From Owenia fusiformis (taxonomy: Eukaryota; Annelida; Polychaeta; Sabellida; Oweniidae), in NCBI GenBank assembly GCA_903813345.2, contig CAIIXF020000003.1, forward strand, positions 22,026,931 to 22,090,930: 64,000 bases of DNA, in the 5' to 3' direction. This document shows positions 20,873 through 35,125 of the stretch, piece after piece; positions within the stretch are counted from its first letter, which is position 1; every line of letters begins with the position of its first letter. The notes below the pieces were generated by a model, which ran no database searches, had not been told where the DNA came from, and was given only the letters and a program-made list of their open reading frames with translations. A program made the translations under genes and the position numbers.

Positions 20873-22876
20873 TCGGTAGCAAGATAAGAAAACAAGAAGT
20901 AATCTACGTCGAACCATGTTCCTGGAACAAAGCAACTGTGCCAAATCACTGCTCTTTGGAATAACTTTCCAAAAAACGTACCAATAGAGATTTTTTCTGT
21001 ATCTTTTTATCTTAAAAATCTGGGTATCTATATTTACCATTTTATATCTAAAATATAACACATTTTTATTATTTAAGTAAGATTATACAGAATTTAGTTG
21101 AGAAATTTTGTCAACCACTTTATATTCTGTCTGATTGCAACTTTTTGTGATTCGAACGTTTGGTCCGTAGCTAATATAGTCATGCTTGTAATATGATTAA
21201 TTTTAGGATGGTATGTCATTGGTAACGAGATCAGAGGAAACGTTATTTTAAATTACCAAATTAAGGAGTAAACAACATAAAGCATCTCAGCCTTAACTCT
21301 AACTTACAAATACCAGGAGACGGATATGATATGAGACAGTATGAGACTGGATTCAATGAACCATCTGAAAACAACCCGTGTTTGCAACTTTATTGTATTA
21401 TCTAAGATGTGAGTGAGTGCGATAGTAAAGTTACAACAGAGGTCTATAATTCAATTGTGAAAGAAAATGCATCATAGGGTTTACAGAAAATCTATTTGAT
21501 CTTCTCTTGGGGATCTTCATTCAATTTAAATGATCTATTTAAACGCGCAGTGCATCATTTAATCAAATGGACGAGTCAGTTGGGAGACAACACACTCTAC
21601 AGCAGCGCTGGTCAGTATCCAGAAAAGCAAAATCAAAATGGCAGACGGTAGGAAAAGATTTCTATATTTTGATGGAAGGGGAATCATATTTTCAGTAATA
21701 CACCAATACATCAAGACTTCGAAATATCCTTAAATCCTCGCGACACCAACCTCTGGTAATGGAAAAATTATGGCTGACCATAATGGTTAGATAATTTATC
21801 CTTCAATCACATTTGATCCACGGCAGCCGTACCGTCAACGGCCGTAGCTTCCCAGAATCGAGAGAAATATATATGAAGCATTAATATAGGGATAAGCAGT
21901 TCGATGTCGATTTTCTATATTGATTTTGTGAAGCTACGGCCACCGTAGAGCAAATATGACTGAAGCTTTGCAGAGACTATTTTGGATCTATGAATATAAT
22001 TAAGCACATTGGAAATATAGAATGCTTATAACAAACTCATCAGATTCAAAACGGAATAAGAAATGTACAAAACCTCTAAGCTAATGTTCATTTTATCTTA
22101 CTGTAATACGAGAGGGACCTTCGTGATCGCAGAGTAGATACACAGTGGTGACTGCTAATTAAATTACATAAAAGACTCATATTCTTGTATGAGATCGAAA
22201 CTGTTAATCAAAATGTAAGTTGAGTTAAGGTCTTAACGGATAGTTAAATATTACAAACTGTTATTCCTTTTAGTAAATAATAATCCAAAATTGCTGTGTA
22301 TGATAGATGCATCTGATCGAGATTATGTGTCGAAGGAGTCAAGTCAACATGTCTACATCAAACTTAATATAAGTAATTTTAGCAAATACATTCATGGAAT
22401 TTTTAATATCTCGTTCTATTAAATCATACGGATCACTTTTATCAATTCTTTCTTTAATAAGCTTAATATGACAAATCCTGAATTGAAAATTACAAAAGCG
22501 TATCATCTAATGAGGATTTTCTGCATACTGGCCTTTGTTCATTTTCTTACCAATGCCAATATCATTTTTGTAACGCAATAAACCATATCTTGTTTTGACC
22601 CTAACGCCGTCAAATATTCACTATTACAGTTTTGTTGAATTAATAGTCATCCCTTTTAAGGTATGCATAGTCTAGAATGTGCATACTTTCTTCTGGTGAA
22701 AACAGGTGTCTCTAAGAAATATATCAAAATGGAAAATACCTGTTGTTGATGAAGTCAGCATTCGTCTCTCAATAACGTGGTCACAATATAGAGAAACACT
22801 CAAAGGCAAGCACTTTTTATACAAACTTTTAAAAAGTCGGTTTTAAAAGCCAGTTTAAATACGGATGTTGGATCAT
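20873..22876. other. Gene-free unit sequence with one short inverted repeat
   Basis: Aligns to 31323-33317. At about 21828-21960 gcagccgtaccgtcaacggc and gaagctacggccaccgtag form an imperfect inverted repeat around 100 bp. No coding signal. Confidence 0.6.
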
Positions 22877-23096
22877 AGGCGTAGCCAAGGAGGGGGGAGG
22901 GTGCGATGGGTGATAAGCAACGAAAATATAACCATAAGATAGAAGAAGAAAAGAGCTTCAAAATCTGTTTATTTGAAGCTTCTAGCTCAATTGCATCAAT
23001 TGTTGTAAAACTTAATTTTTGGCTTGGTTATGCCACAATTGCACCTTTTTGGCGATCGCACCCCCCCCCCCCCGACCGAAAGCTGGCTACGCCCCT
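22877..23096. mobile_element. MITE with aggcgtagcc...ggctacgcc ends
   Basis: Inverted ends around a short centre that holds a run of 14-15 C near 23060. Copy 2 version at 33318-33566 has a longer C run and a small insertion. Confidence 0.75.
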
Positions 23097-25794
23097 GTGG
23101 ATGGTATACTGTATAAGTATAAATGATTAATCTTCTTATACATTTCATAAATAAGGTCGACATATGATGAAATCCTTAACTCTATGAATTATTACATGCA
23201 TATACTGCAGCTAGTTACACAATTACAATAATAACTTGTTATTGTAATATTTGACAACGGTATTTATAAAGACAGCAGTAAAGTGTCTAGTTCACGTTGT
23301 CATTTTCTTATATGTACCAATGCAATACATCCGCATTTAGTCCGTTGTCACATCTACTATGTGCCGTTGTTTCTGTTAATTATATCAAATTCGGATTCCG
23401 TTGTCATTGACGATATGATAGACGGTTCAATTCACGATCGGTATCTGATTTTACCGTTGTCAGGGTGTTAGGGTGTGCAACGGTTTAGAATTTCGAATGC
23501 TTGTCAAGGAGGATTGGCTCCAAGAGTGCAACGTCGATATTCTGTCCCATATATGGGGATGTCGTGCTACAAAATTCGAATTCCAACAGCCGCCATTTTG
23601 TTCACTTCAACATTTGAATCGTGAATTTTTGTCTTATTTCCTAACGAAAAATTCCAAAACTCAAAAGAAATGATCAAATTAATAATATCTTGTTATTGTA
23701 CGAAATGCGATATAACATCGTATAAGACACGCAAATCGGTAAAATGATTAATGACACAATCAACAATCAACAACCGCCTGGGGGATACTAGATCATTACA
23801 TTTTGCATTTTTTTACTTGTTCATTACACGATAGTGATATTTATGAAAATAGTCAAGATAAACCCATTATAAGTCTTCTTTGAACATATATTGGACTACC
23901 TATCTTTGGCTTCCAAGATTAACACGGTTGAAATCTGTTGGAGCAATTAAGATGACGATGCCTTTTTGCAAAACAATTCTCCTTTTTGCTGTTTAATCAA
24001 GAAGGTACGAAAATATGTACTGAAAGCCCCCCCCCCCCCCAAAAGGACAAAATTTGATTGCTGATATTTTCCCACCATGCATTTCGCGTAGATAAAAATA
24101 TCAATTGAACAATTCGGAAAACTATGAAAAGGGACCCCATGTCAATTTTTTCCAATATGTTGAACCTATTTATTCAAAAGAGGATCTTCTTTTTCTGATT
24201 TTTATTGCATAAAAGGATTATTCAACATTCTTTAAAACTTCTTCAAAAGTACAATGGTATTGAAAGTATTTTGAAGATATCAATTTTTGATGACGAAAGT
24301 TATGCTGAAAACAATGGATAGCACGAGTATTCCCTATGGTAAAATAACATGGGATATGTGGTTTTTAACTTTAGCGCATTTCAATACCAATCCCCTTTTC
24401 AGAAGTTGTTGATATAGTGTATAAGAAACGTTCCACATTTTAAACATTTTTTAAAAAGTGCCAAAGTGGGGTCCTAAACCATAATTTTTCAGAGAGTTAG
24501 ATTGATATTTTACTGTCATGGGGACTTCACTTGAAAGAAAACATATTGTTGTGATAAAAACCACTGTATTTATGGCCTGAAAGTACTCTTGGTGAAATAT
24601 TTGACCGTCTAAAATCACATGCCATACTGCACATGATCTTTTAAGCGAAATGGGAAGACTCTTGATCATGATCAGAAAAACTGAAATAAGTAGCATTAAG
24701 TAGGGCTAATAAAACGAGATAAAAGAGCATCAATGCTCTATTATAGATCTCAACATTGACAATAATCTTATTTGAGGCAAAATGTCAGCTTATATTGTCT
24801 CAGTGTCTTTGAAATAGTACAAAAAAACATCAAAACGTCACATTGAATGACGGCTTGGATTTTGAGAGATACATTTTTAACCTGTGGATTGTGTAATGGC
24901 ATCTTATGCATCGATATAAAAAGCATCAGTTCAGAAAAATAATGAAATCTGTCGGAATCGTAGACAACATAATACCCTTGATTAATAGTATATTAATCAA
25001 GATCGACGTTTATTAAATAACAAAGTGATTTGTTCTTCAATTCATAAACTGATACGGATGAACTAATATACAAATATACTGTAGTAATTAAAGATAAATA
25101 CAAATAGAAGTTGCAAAAGATTTCAATAAAATGTTATACAGTGTCACGGTAACGTAATTTAAGATAGAATGTACTATTTAATGAAATAGGGCCCTTTGCA
25201 GGTAAACTGTCTGTTAAACAGAAAAAAACATGCATGAACCCCAAAATGAAAAAAGACATGGTGGAAATTAAGAAAAAAATATCGTAGAATACAAGGTAAA
25301 TAAATTACCTATGTGCTTGCTTATACAATACAATACAATACAATATACAATGACTACATATTTTACAATACTAGCCGATATTTGGTTTGTAAGAGTCGTA
25401 TATTACATTTAGACTTTACTTAAAGTAGACATCATTTAGCCATTACATGGATAGCTATACATTCATTCTACAATCAGTACAATATTTATTGTTTCTTTAT
25501 TAAAGTACGATAGACTATGAGTGATTCGTAGTTTCATGAGAATACAAATACCAAACATAATAGTAATTAAAGGTAATTGCAAATGGCAGTTACATGGTCT
25601 CTTAATAAACTTTTATTAGATGTTGTGTTAAGGTACATAACGCTAAGTGCTTTTTAATCATTTTATCTAATTTATTACGTAGACAGCATATATCTTTTCT
25701 ATAGCTAGTTAAGTTGCGTATTGATGGGTTCTCAAACAAAATTAGTATACATGACAGGGCCTTGGCGAAGGTCTGCATTAAGATCAAATTACAC
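23097..25794. other. Gene-free unit sequence
   Basis: Aligns to copy 2 33567-38990 apart from three insertions there. It includes a ccgttgtc-containing foldback at about 23240-23470 and an ACAAT microsatellite at 25324-25350 (about four repeats here, about nine in copy 2 at 37515-37560). Confidence 0.65.
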
Positions 25795-26997
25795 CAAGGG
25801 AAAGATCAATACCCGGTGATTTCAGCGGGAAGTGGCGTTTCGTTCATTGGATGAGCTGCGCGCGCACGCATAAATGTGATTATCCAATATAATTAGGGGA
25901 GGGCTATTTGAAGTAGTTTTTGGTCTCAGGCGCGACCCAGGGCTGTTGTCTTAAGGACATTTCGTTGAAAATGAGCCATTCGGCTGATAATTGGGTAGAG
26001 TTTGCGATCTTATAATGTATAACTGTTACTCAGACACATATTTTGACACGATTCTGTTGGAAATAAGCTTTGAACCGAGAGATATTCACGATTGATATGC
26101 ACATTTTTGATTGTGCCATTGCTTTTCTATTGCACAATCCATGTATTGATAGAAGAAACATTAATAATACAGATTGGTTTACCTTCAATACATGGCAGAC
26201 ACTACATATCGGTCTATTAATACCAGTTTGTGCCTTAAATAGTTTTATATTTCCATCCACGGCCTGGAGCCTGGGTGTGTTTGTCTCTTATGTGTATGCT
26301 TGTGCATGGACTTCTAATCACTAGCAGAATTTAACATGATGCAAACTCGACATTATAACTCATGCTGTAACATTTTGACTTCGCTGGAAAACAATAGGAA
26401 TCATTTTTCTTGCCAATCAATCATGAATCACAATCAAAATTTCAGAATGATCAATCAGGCAATGGTCCAAATCAAGTTATAACATTATATGATATTCAGC
26501 AAGAAGTCCGGTAGAAATACAGAATATTTAAACATCAAAGCTGAAAGTTAAAAGCTAATCTGTCAATTTTCTGTCTGCAAAAGAGCGTCCCAAGAGCGTT
26601 TACATTTGACACAATAACAGACTGAGGCTTTGAAATCTAGGATTCCCCAGGAAAATATGACGTCATACTAATTAGCATAAGGATTTCCCTATTGGTGTGG
26701 GTCGAGCCTTATTCGAAAACACAATCCATAAATACATGCTAATTTCTAAGGAGATAGGAAGTGTATAACGTGTTTATCGATTTTGTTTAAAGATTTAATC
26801 AATTATCAAATTGTTTAAGTGGATAAAGTGGTCACACTTGCTTCAATTCATAGCGAAATCGACGGATAGAAACTGACCGAATTCCCGATATCCTACCCCG
26901 TATTACTGTAGGCTATAAGCACAGTGACCTACAGAGGGCGCTATCACAAACAAGTACTGGACGAACCGATAAATTCCCGGGTATTGTAACGCCCTTG
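25795..26997. mobile_element. 1,203-bp insertion with 7-bp target duplication
   Basis: Flanked by ATTACAC at 25788-25794 and 26998-27004. Ends are inverted: CAAGGG…AATACCCGG at the left and CCGGGTATTG…CCCTTG at the right. Copy 2 has no insertion at the equivalent site (about 38987). No transposase frame, so it is non-autonomous. The family is not assigned. Confidence 0.8.
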
Positions 26998-29900
26998 ATT
27001 ACACGGAATTAAAAGTGAATGACCTCGATGGCAGACGTGATTAATCACGATCATACAATACAATCAGACAAAAATGAAAAACAGTAAAAAATAATAACTT
27101 ATCTTTTCTATAAGCTCATTTCTACCGAACAATGGAATACGTGTACTAATGCAAGAGCATTATGAAAACGTTCATGTCTTAGTAAAACAACTACAACCCA
27201 ATGTGGGATCCACATTTCCTACTATCCCCTGGAATGAAGCATTTGATAAATCAGAACGAGGGAGGGATAGACGTCCTTGATCAGAATGACTGTTACCATA
27301 TATTAAGGATTTAAGCACACCAGTCAATTCTTTGAGATAAACCAAACATAAACGTGCATCTGTTTAAGGCAAAGAATGGGTACGTTGTAATCTGAATGGT
27401 CAGATATTATAGGTATTATATTCAGGTATTAGGGAGTTTAAACTTGCATATAAAATCGAAACGCCAACCTATACGTATGTCTAATCGCCGATACAAATGC
27501 ATCGCTTAAATAACTGACGTTCGCGTTCATGTTGTGAAAAACAGTGGAAGCTTAAACTCCCTATTATAGAATGCTTAATACGTGTCAATATTAAATCAAA
27601 TCGAAATCTTAGATTTGTTTCTGCAGTACCATGTGATCAAAAATACCTCAACATATTCTTGCTCATGTCTTGCTTTGTAACAGCCTGGTCATACGCAATG
27701 TAGATTAAAGAATAGACAGCAATTGCAATGTGAAAGGTACATATTATAAATATCAAATGCTCGGGCAATACACTCTCAATAGAAGTTGAAGAAATTTATA
27801 CATTTAACTTATTTACTCTTGGCAATTAACACGAATATCCAGGTTTGCAATTTTGTTTATCAGCTAATAACAATGTAGAAAACGGGAAACACTGCGGAGT
27901 TCTCAGCAATCCGTATGGAGGTCAAGTAGCGCTATAATAATTACCCTTTCTTCCCGGCTTCTGATTGGTTGACCTACTTCTGAATGTTCTAGCGGTCAGT
28001 TTGAAAATTTGAAAAACTAGCGCAGAAGACAACTCCTTATCAATAATTTATCTATATAAACCCATTATATTTTATAATGGATATATATACCATGTATACA
28101 CTGGAATGTCTTTGTCCCTACCAGAAGACCATAAAAATCTCAGAAGCTGATATCAAGTTACAGCGATTTATAGAGTTTGTATCATTTGTCTATAAAAATT
28201 CATATGCATCGACCAGTGATAGTAGATTCTCATAAATACACGTCAATGCCCATCTGATTCAATAGTTTACGGCCTTATATTACCAGGCTTATTGCAAACG
28301 TGTTTTTGAATAGATAATAGAGAGATTTCGCAACTCACTATAGCATGTTTATTATTGAAACGATATGTGGTATTCAAATATTGAGATACCTGTGCCAATA
28401 CTGTACACAATACGTTACCTATTTCTTATTCCTATACAATTTTTTTCTGAATCTTGAGAAAGTTTAGATTACATGTATATAATGCATAACGATTGTGACA
28501 AGAGGGGGAATAACCACAGGGTTCAAAGAAGACTAAGTCTATAATGTAAATCTGTATTGATAAGACATATCGTCCTATGTGGTCAAATCGACCGATAAAC
28601 AGCGGGAATTTCAAAATTTTCTAAACACACTTCGAAGAATATAATGTTAATTTCTGGCGTCTTTTAATTCATACCATAGCTGTATGTTAGTTTACATCAA
28701 GATAAAGAAAGATGTAAGGAATATGCTGACATAGATTACAAAGACGTGTTGTATTCGTAAACGAAAATTCTGACAACGAATGTGATAAACAAGAGACGTG
28801 ATTATGTCTGTCACATACTAAGCCCTGGGGCTTTCCCTCCTCTTATTATGGCGAATTGAAAAAAGCAAAGTAACTGTAAATCAACTGAGATTGGCCCAAC
28901 ATTTATTATTATCATTGAATCAAATAATCTCCGACAAATGCAATCTATGCAGTTTCTATTGCAAATATTTGACAATGTACATTGCATTTGTACATGTCAT
29001 TCCATCAGAAATTCTTCTTTATTAGTAGTACAGATCTAGACACGGATCCAGTGCAAGACAAGTCAAGTTGGATTGAAAAAATAGGTTTGATTATTTATCA
29101 AATTCCTATGACAAATAAAACGCAATGTACTCATCCTAGATTTCTGCCATCCAGCTCAGTTTTAAAGATGACATGAGCTTTTTACAACTTATCTTGAGAA
29201 GTATAGATTTCCATTTTGTCATTATCGTAATCTATTTATCTGAATTGTCTGCAGTAAGAAAGGAAATGTGGTGAATGCATAAAAGGCTTATATTTATTTC
29301 GTAGGCTTGTCATTATTGACGGATAGACAACCACAATAATATTATTGTGACAAATTCATAGTCCAGGACCCGGACATATCAATAAGAATAGAAAACAAAT
29401 AGTAATGATATTTGACCTTCATTGCAATAGTATGATAAAGATGGTGATATTGATTGATCTCGAACGATATTAGTGATATTTATTGGTCTTGTAGTAAAAA
29501 CACAAGTGATATTCGGCCTAGTGGTACGATACAGATAGTGATATTCGACCTAATAGCATAATACAGAAAGTGATATTGATCTAGTAACAGTAGGGATAGC
29601 GACATACAATCGAATACAGAATCGCTGCCAAATTCTGTCGTATGATATAGAGAGTATTCGGCTTAGACGTAGCATATGTATAGTTTTTCAGATTATGACA
29701 TGGTATCTAATAGCATAATACAAGTTCTAATAGTACAATACAGATACTGATACAAGGCAATATAATATATACAGATTGTGAAACCCAGCCTTATATTCGG
29801 TGGTAAGTTCAATGTAATAAATTAAGATAATTATAATTAAGATAACTTGTATACATGTAGTAATCAGCCAATTAATCCCGCTAGAACATATACATCGGGA

Positions 29901-32900
29901 AATATCGAATATACTACTAATCATTTAACGATTCCCGTACAATTAAAATGATCTAAAGTGTCTTAAATAATGTGTTCAGTCATCAATGTCCCCATTATGG
30001 GTCGTTTACAGTATAAACTACTCCAAGCGTGTTGGGACATATGGTATTGTTTCTAATTATCCTTATAAATGTTATTTATTGGCATGATTTATCACAAAGA
30101 GGAACCCCAGGTAATATTCACAAAACATTGTGTAGTGATATTCTAAATAATAACATTTTAGCAGGGCTGTATTTTTGTATGCCCGTGGTGCTTGCGAATT
30201 GCGTAATATTTCAATGAGTTTTTTGCCCCAGATATCACTAAAAAGAACAATATGCCCTGTCATTGCAAATTACATGCTCGTTTTCAACAAAAAATGGTTC
30301 ATTCAAGCGCACTTACACTCACACAATTCTTTTGAAAGTCCAGATCTCAATTCAGTTAAGGTTATTTTTTCAGTACAAACTCATGTTTTTTCAACAAAAA
30401 ATGGTTCATTCAAGCGCACTTACACTCACATAATTCTTTTGAAAGTCCAGATCTCAATTCAGTTGAGGTTATTTTTCCAAATGCATATATTATTTTCACT
30501 GTTGCATAGTCACAGTTGCCAATTTTCGACTTTGTCTCTCCAGGAACATTCGTGTCATTTGAGCCAATTCACTGGTGATCCGCTCGATTACGTTGGTTAC
30601 CGAAACGGTTCGTTTTGGTAACAAAATGTCGGAACGTCGAAGGTACGATTTTTCTTTGTTCCTTATTTCACTCGTTGTAGGCAGAATCCCAGCAACGTTT
30701 TTTTCTCACAAACGTATCGTGAGTGATTTTTCTCTTTCCAATCAAGATTGCGCAAGGTCTATTGAGACCGAAAACATTCATATAAGAGCATCTAGTGAGG
30801 GTTTTAAATTATCTGCATGTTAAATGAAATCAAAATGGTACTCTTTGTACTTAATCAATATTGTTCGCCATCTATTATAATTGAGAAAGTTTCATTGATG
30901 CAAACATGAAATATACAGGAGGTTTAGCTATAATTTAGTATGTAACATAGAGGGCATGAGAGATAATACAAAAAATATGCACATACTGCTGCTTTCAGAT
31001 GAATGCTATTGTGGCCTACTTCTAAAGTATATTGTTACTTTAGAAACGGGGCTATAAAACATCATTGTTACCAAAACATGTACAGATATTATCTGAAGTA
31101 AGATTAATGAATCCCTATTCCTAGCTTTCAATTGTTACATTCGGCAGGCCCGTAGCAAGGATTTGCCAAGAAGGTTCAGTTTTCACAAATTTCCAGGGGG
31201 CGTTCACATTTGACAATTTTGGCCCAAATATGGCTAAAATCACTTGAGAAGTGCTCAAAGTGGTGAAAAACTGGATGATTTTGAAAGAATTTTTGGCCTG
31301 CAAACCCCCCTGGCTACGAGCCTCACTGTTCGGTAGCAAGATAAGAAAACAAGAAGTAATCTACGTCGAACCATGTTCCTGGAACAAAGCAACTGTGCCA
31401 AATCACTGCTCTTTGGAATAACTTTCCAAAAACGTACCAATAGAGATTTTTTCTGTATCTTTTTATCTTAAAAAAATCTGGGTATCTATATTTACCATTT
31501 TATATCTAAAATATAACACATTTTTATTATTTAAGTAAGATTATACAGAATTTAGTTGAGAAATTTTGTCAACCACTTTATATTCTGTCTGATTGCAACT
31601 TTTTGTGATTCGAACGTTTGGTCCGTAGCTAATATAGTCATGCTTGTAATATGATTAATTTTAGGATGGTATGTCATTGGTAACGAGATCAGAGGAAACG
31701 TTATTTTAAATTACCAAATTAAGGAGTAAACAACATAAAGCATCTCAGCCTTAAGTCTAACTTACAAATACCAGGAGACGGATATGAGACTGTATGAGAC
31801 TGGATTCAATGAACCATCTGAAAACAACCCGTGATTGCAACTTAATTGTATTATCTAAGATGTGAGTGAGTGCACTAGTAAAGTTACAACAGAGGTCTAT
31901 AATTCAATTGTGAAAGAAAATGCATCATAGGGTTTACAGAAAATCTATTTGATCTTCTCCTGGGGATCTTCATTCAATTTAAATGATCTATGTAAACCGC
32001 GCAGTGCATCATTTAATCAAATGGACGAGTCAGTTGGGAGAAAACACACTCTACAGCAGCGCTGGTCAGTATCCAGAAAAGCTAAATCAAAATGGCAGAC
32101 GGTAGGAAAAGATTTCTATATTTTGATGGAAGGGGAATCATATTTTCAGTAATACACCAATACATCAAGACTTCGAAATATCCTTAAATCCTCGCGACAC
32201 CAACCTCTGGTAATGGAAAAATTTATGGCTGACCATAATGGTTAGATAATTTATCCTTCAATCACATTTGATTCACGGCAGCCGTACCGTCAACGGCCAT
32301 AGCTTCCCAGAATCGAGAGAAATATATATGAAGCATTAATATTAGGATAAGCAGTTCGATGTCGATTTTCTATATTGATTTTGTGAAGCTACGGCCACCG
32401 TAGAGCAAATATGACTGAAGCTTTGCAGAGACTATTTTGGATCTATGAATATAATTAAGCACATTGGAAATATAGAATGCTTATAACAAACTCATCAGAT
32501 TCAAAACGGAATAAGAAATGTACAAAACCTCTAAGCTAATGGTCATTTTATCTTACTGTAATACGAGAGGGACCTTCGTGATCGCAGAGTAGATACACAG
32601 TGGTGACTGCTAATTAAATTACATAAAAGACTCATATTCTTGAATGAGATCGAAACTGTTAATCAAAATGTAAGTTGAGTTAAGGTCTTAACGGATAGTT
32701 AAATATAATTACAAACTGTTATTCCTTTTAGTAAATAATAATCCAAAATTGCTATGTATGATAGATGCATCTGATCGAGATTATGTGTGGAAGGAGTCAA
32801 GTCGACATGTCCACATCAAACTTAATATAAGTAATTTTAACAAATGCATTCATGGAATTTTTAATATCTCGTTCTATTAAATCATACGGATCACTTTTCT

Positions 32901-33700
32901 CAATTCTTTGTTTAATAAGTTTAATATGACAAATCCTGAATTGAAAATTACAAAAGCGTATCATCTAATGAGGATTTTCTGCATACTGGCCTTTGTTCAT
33001 TTTCCTACCAATGCCAATATCATTTTTGTAACGCAATAAACCTTAACGCCGTCAAATATTCACTATTACAGTTTTGTTGAATTAATAGTCATCCCTTTTA
33101 AGGCATGCATAGTCTAGAATGTGCATAATTTCTTCTGGTAAAACAGGTGTCTCTAAGAAATGTATCAAAATGGAAAATACCTGTTGTTGATGAAGTCAGC
33201 ATTCGTCTCTCAATAACGTGGCAACAATATAGAGAAACACTCAAAGGCAAGCGCTTTTTATACAAACTTTTAAAAAGCCGGTTTTAAAAGCCAGTTTAAA
33301 TACGGTTGTTGGATCATAGGCGTAGCCAGGGAGGGGGGGTGCGATGGGTGATACGCAACGAAAATATAATCATGGGAAAGAAGAAGAAAAGAGCTTCAAA
33401 ATGCTGTTTATTTGAAGCTTCTAGCTCAATAGTGAAGGAAGTTGCATCAATTGTTGTAAAACTCAAGATAAATCTTAATTTTGGGCTTGTTTATGCCACA
33501 ATCGCACCTTTTTGGCAATCGCACCCCCCCCCCCCCCCCCCTGACCGAAAGCTGGCTACGCCCCTGTGGATGGTATACTGTATAAGTATAAATGATTATC
33601 TTCTTATACATTTCATAAATAAGGTCGACATATGATGAAATCCTTAACTCTAGGAATTATTACATGCATATACTGCAGCTAGTTACACAATAACAATAAC

Positions 33701-35125
33701 TAGACTTTGGAAATTGAACGAAGTTCAATTTCAGACTCCAGATTTAGACCATTTTTAGCCGAGTCATCCAGAATAAGCTGAGTCATCCAGAAAAAGATGG
33801 ATGAATAAAATAGGAAGGTAGGATAGGATAGAATAGGAAGGAACGATAGGATAGAATAAGAAAGAAGGATAGGATAGAACAGAATAGGAAGAAAGGATAT
33901 GATAGGAGAGGATAGGAAGGATAGGAAGGAAAAGATACGAAGGAAGGATAGATAGGAAGGATAGGATAGGATAGGATAAGATCAGATATGAAGGATGGAT
34001 ACATTTTTCAATATTTTCTTCTCTACTCTTGACTCTATCAGGATACCATTAGATCCATTTCTGAAATTTCAAAACGCCATAACTTCCGAGCCGGAAGTTG
34101 GATGGAAATTTGATTTAAGGATTCAAAAAATCTTTTTTCCCATTGACTTAACATGGGCACCAAATTTAGCGATTTTTGAGCTTTTAAAACGACATAACTT
34201 CCGAACCGGAAGTCGGATCGAAATTTGGTTTGCAGATTCGGATTCCTGACAAAATTCTGCCCCTAATTCATAACTCATACCTTGAATTTGGAGAACCTTT
34301 GTTTTGACCTACTTTCTGGACGCCATATTTCAAAATCCGTAAGAGTAATAAAAAAAGGGACACTTATGAAAAGGCTTTTTCTAAGCTACATGACGAAAAA
34401 AAGTCGAAGACGTTTCGATAAAGAATGACGAAGATAATAGATAGAAGATTGAAAATGTAAGATATGACCCAGTTCTAGGATAGGATAGGAAGGAAGGATA
34501 GGATAGGAAGGAAGGATAGGATAGGAAGGAAGGATAGATAGGAAGGATATGATCAGGCAGGACAGGAAGGAAGGATGGATGATTTTTTCTATATTTTCTT
34601 CGCTACTCTTGACTTTCTGACAGGATATCATCAGATCGATTTTTCTCGAAATTTCAAAACGCCATAACTTTCGAACCGGAAGTCAAATTTGAATTTAGTT
34701 TGCAGATTCGGATTCCCGACAAAATTCTACCCCTAATTCATAACTCATATGTTAAATTTGGAGAACTTTTTATTTTGACCTACTTTCTGGACGCCATATT
34801 TCAAAAATCGGTAAGAGTAATCAAAAAACAGATGGCACACTTATGAAAGGGCTGTTTCTAAGCTACATGTTGAAAAAAAGATGAAGACGTTTCGATAAAT
34901 AACGAGGAAGATAAAAGACAAATGTGAGATTTGACCTAGTTATTGACCTTTGACCTAGATAAAAATTTGACCCCATTTCCCACCAACTAGATCCTATACC
35001 TAAATTGACCATATAGTAGTCTTGGAAAGATACCTTATAGTTGTTGAGAAAACGTGGGCAGTAAAATAAGAAAAAGAATAAGAATAGAGGCAAAAACAAT
35101 AGACTCCAGATTTCATCTGGAGTCT
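33701..35125. mobile_element. 1.4-kb insertion with ggatagga repeats
   Basis: The duplication AATAAC flanks it (33695-33700 and 35126-35131), and copy 1 is uninterrupted at 23230. The left end is tagacttt and the right end ctggagtct, and agactccagattt occurs near both. Inside are two GGATA-type microsatellite tracts (33810-33985 and 34477-34575), each followed by the same sequence (ctactcttgacttt…), so the interior is itself an imperfect tandem duplication of about 600 bp. No transposase is seen. Confidence 0.75.

Larger units (their letters stand above)
1..27204. repeat. Tandem unit, copy 1 (interrupted)
   Basis: The motif gggatccacatttcctact at 1 recurs at 27205 and 39199, and order and sequence match across the three copies. 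After removing the 15,996-bp retrotransposon, copy 1 is about 11.2 kb. No conserved reading frame is shared by the copies, so the unit appears non-coding. Copy 1 alone carries the 716-16711 retrotransposon, the 462-bp duplication at 17523-18450 and the 25795-26997 insertion. Copy 1 may start before the window. Confidence 0.9.

Noticed and set aside
25324-25350. Short regular repeat as CRISPR array
   Set aside because: It is an ACAAT microsatellite without spacers, in a eukaryotic context.
30175-30621. 148-codon frame in copy 2
   Set aside because: The matching region in copies 1 and 3 is broken by indels and the frame runs into a MITE arm, so it is not conserved coding sequence.
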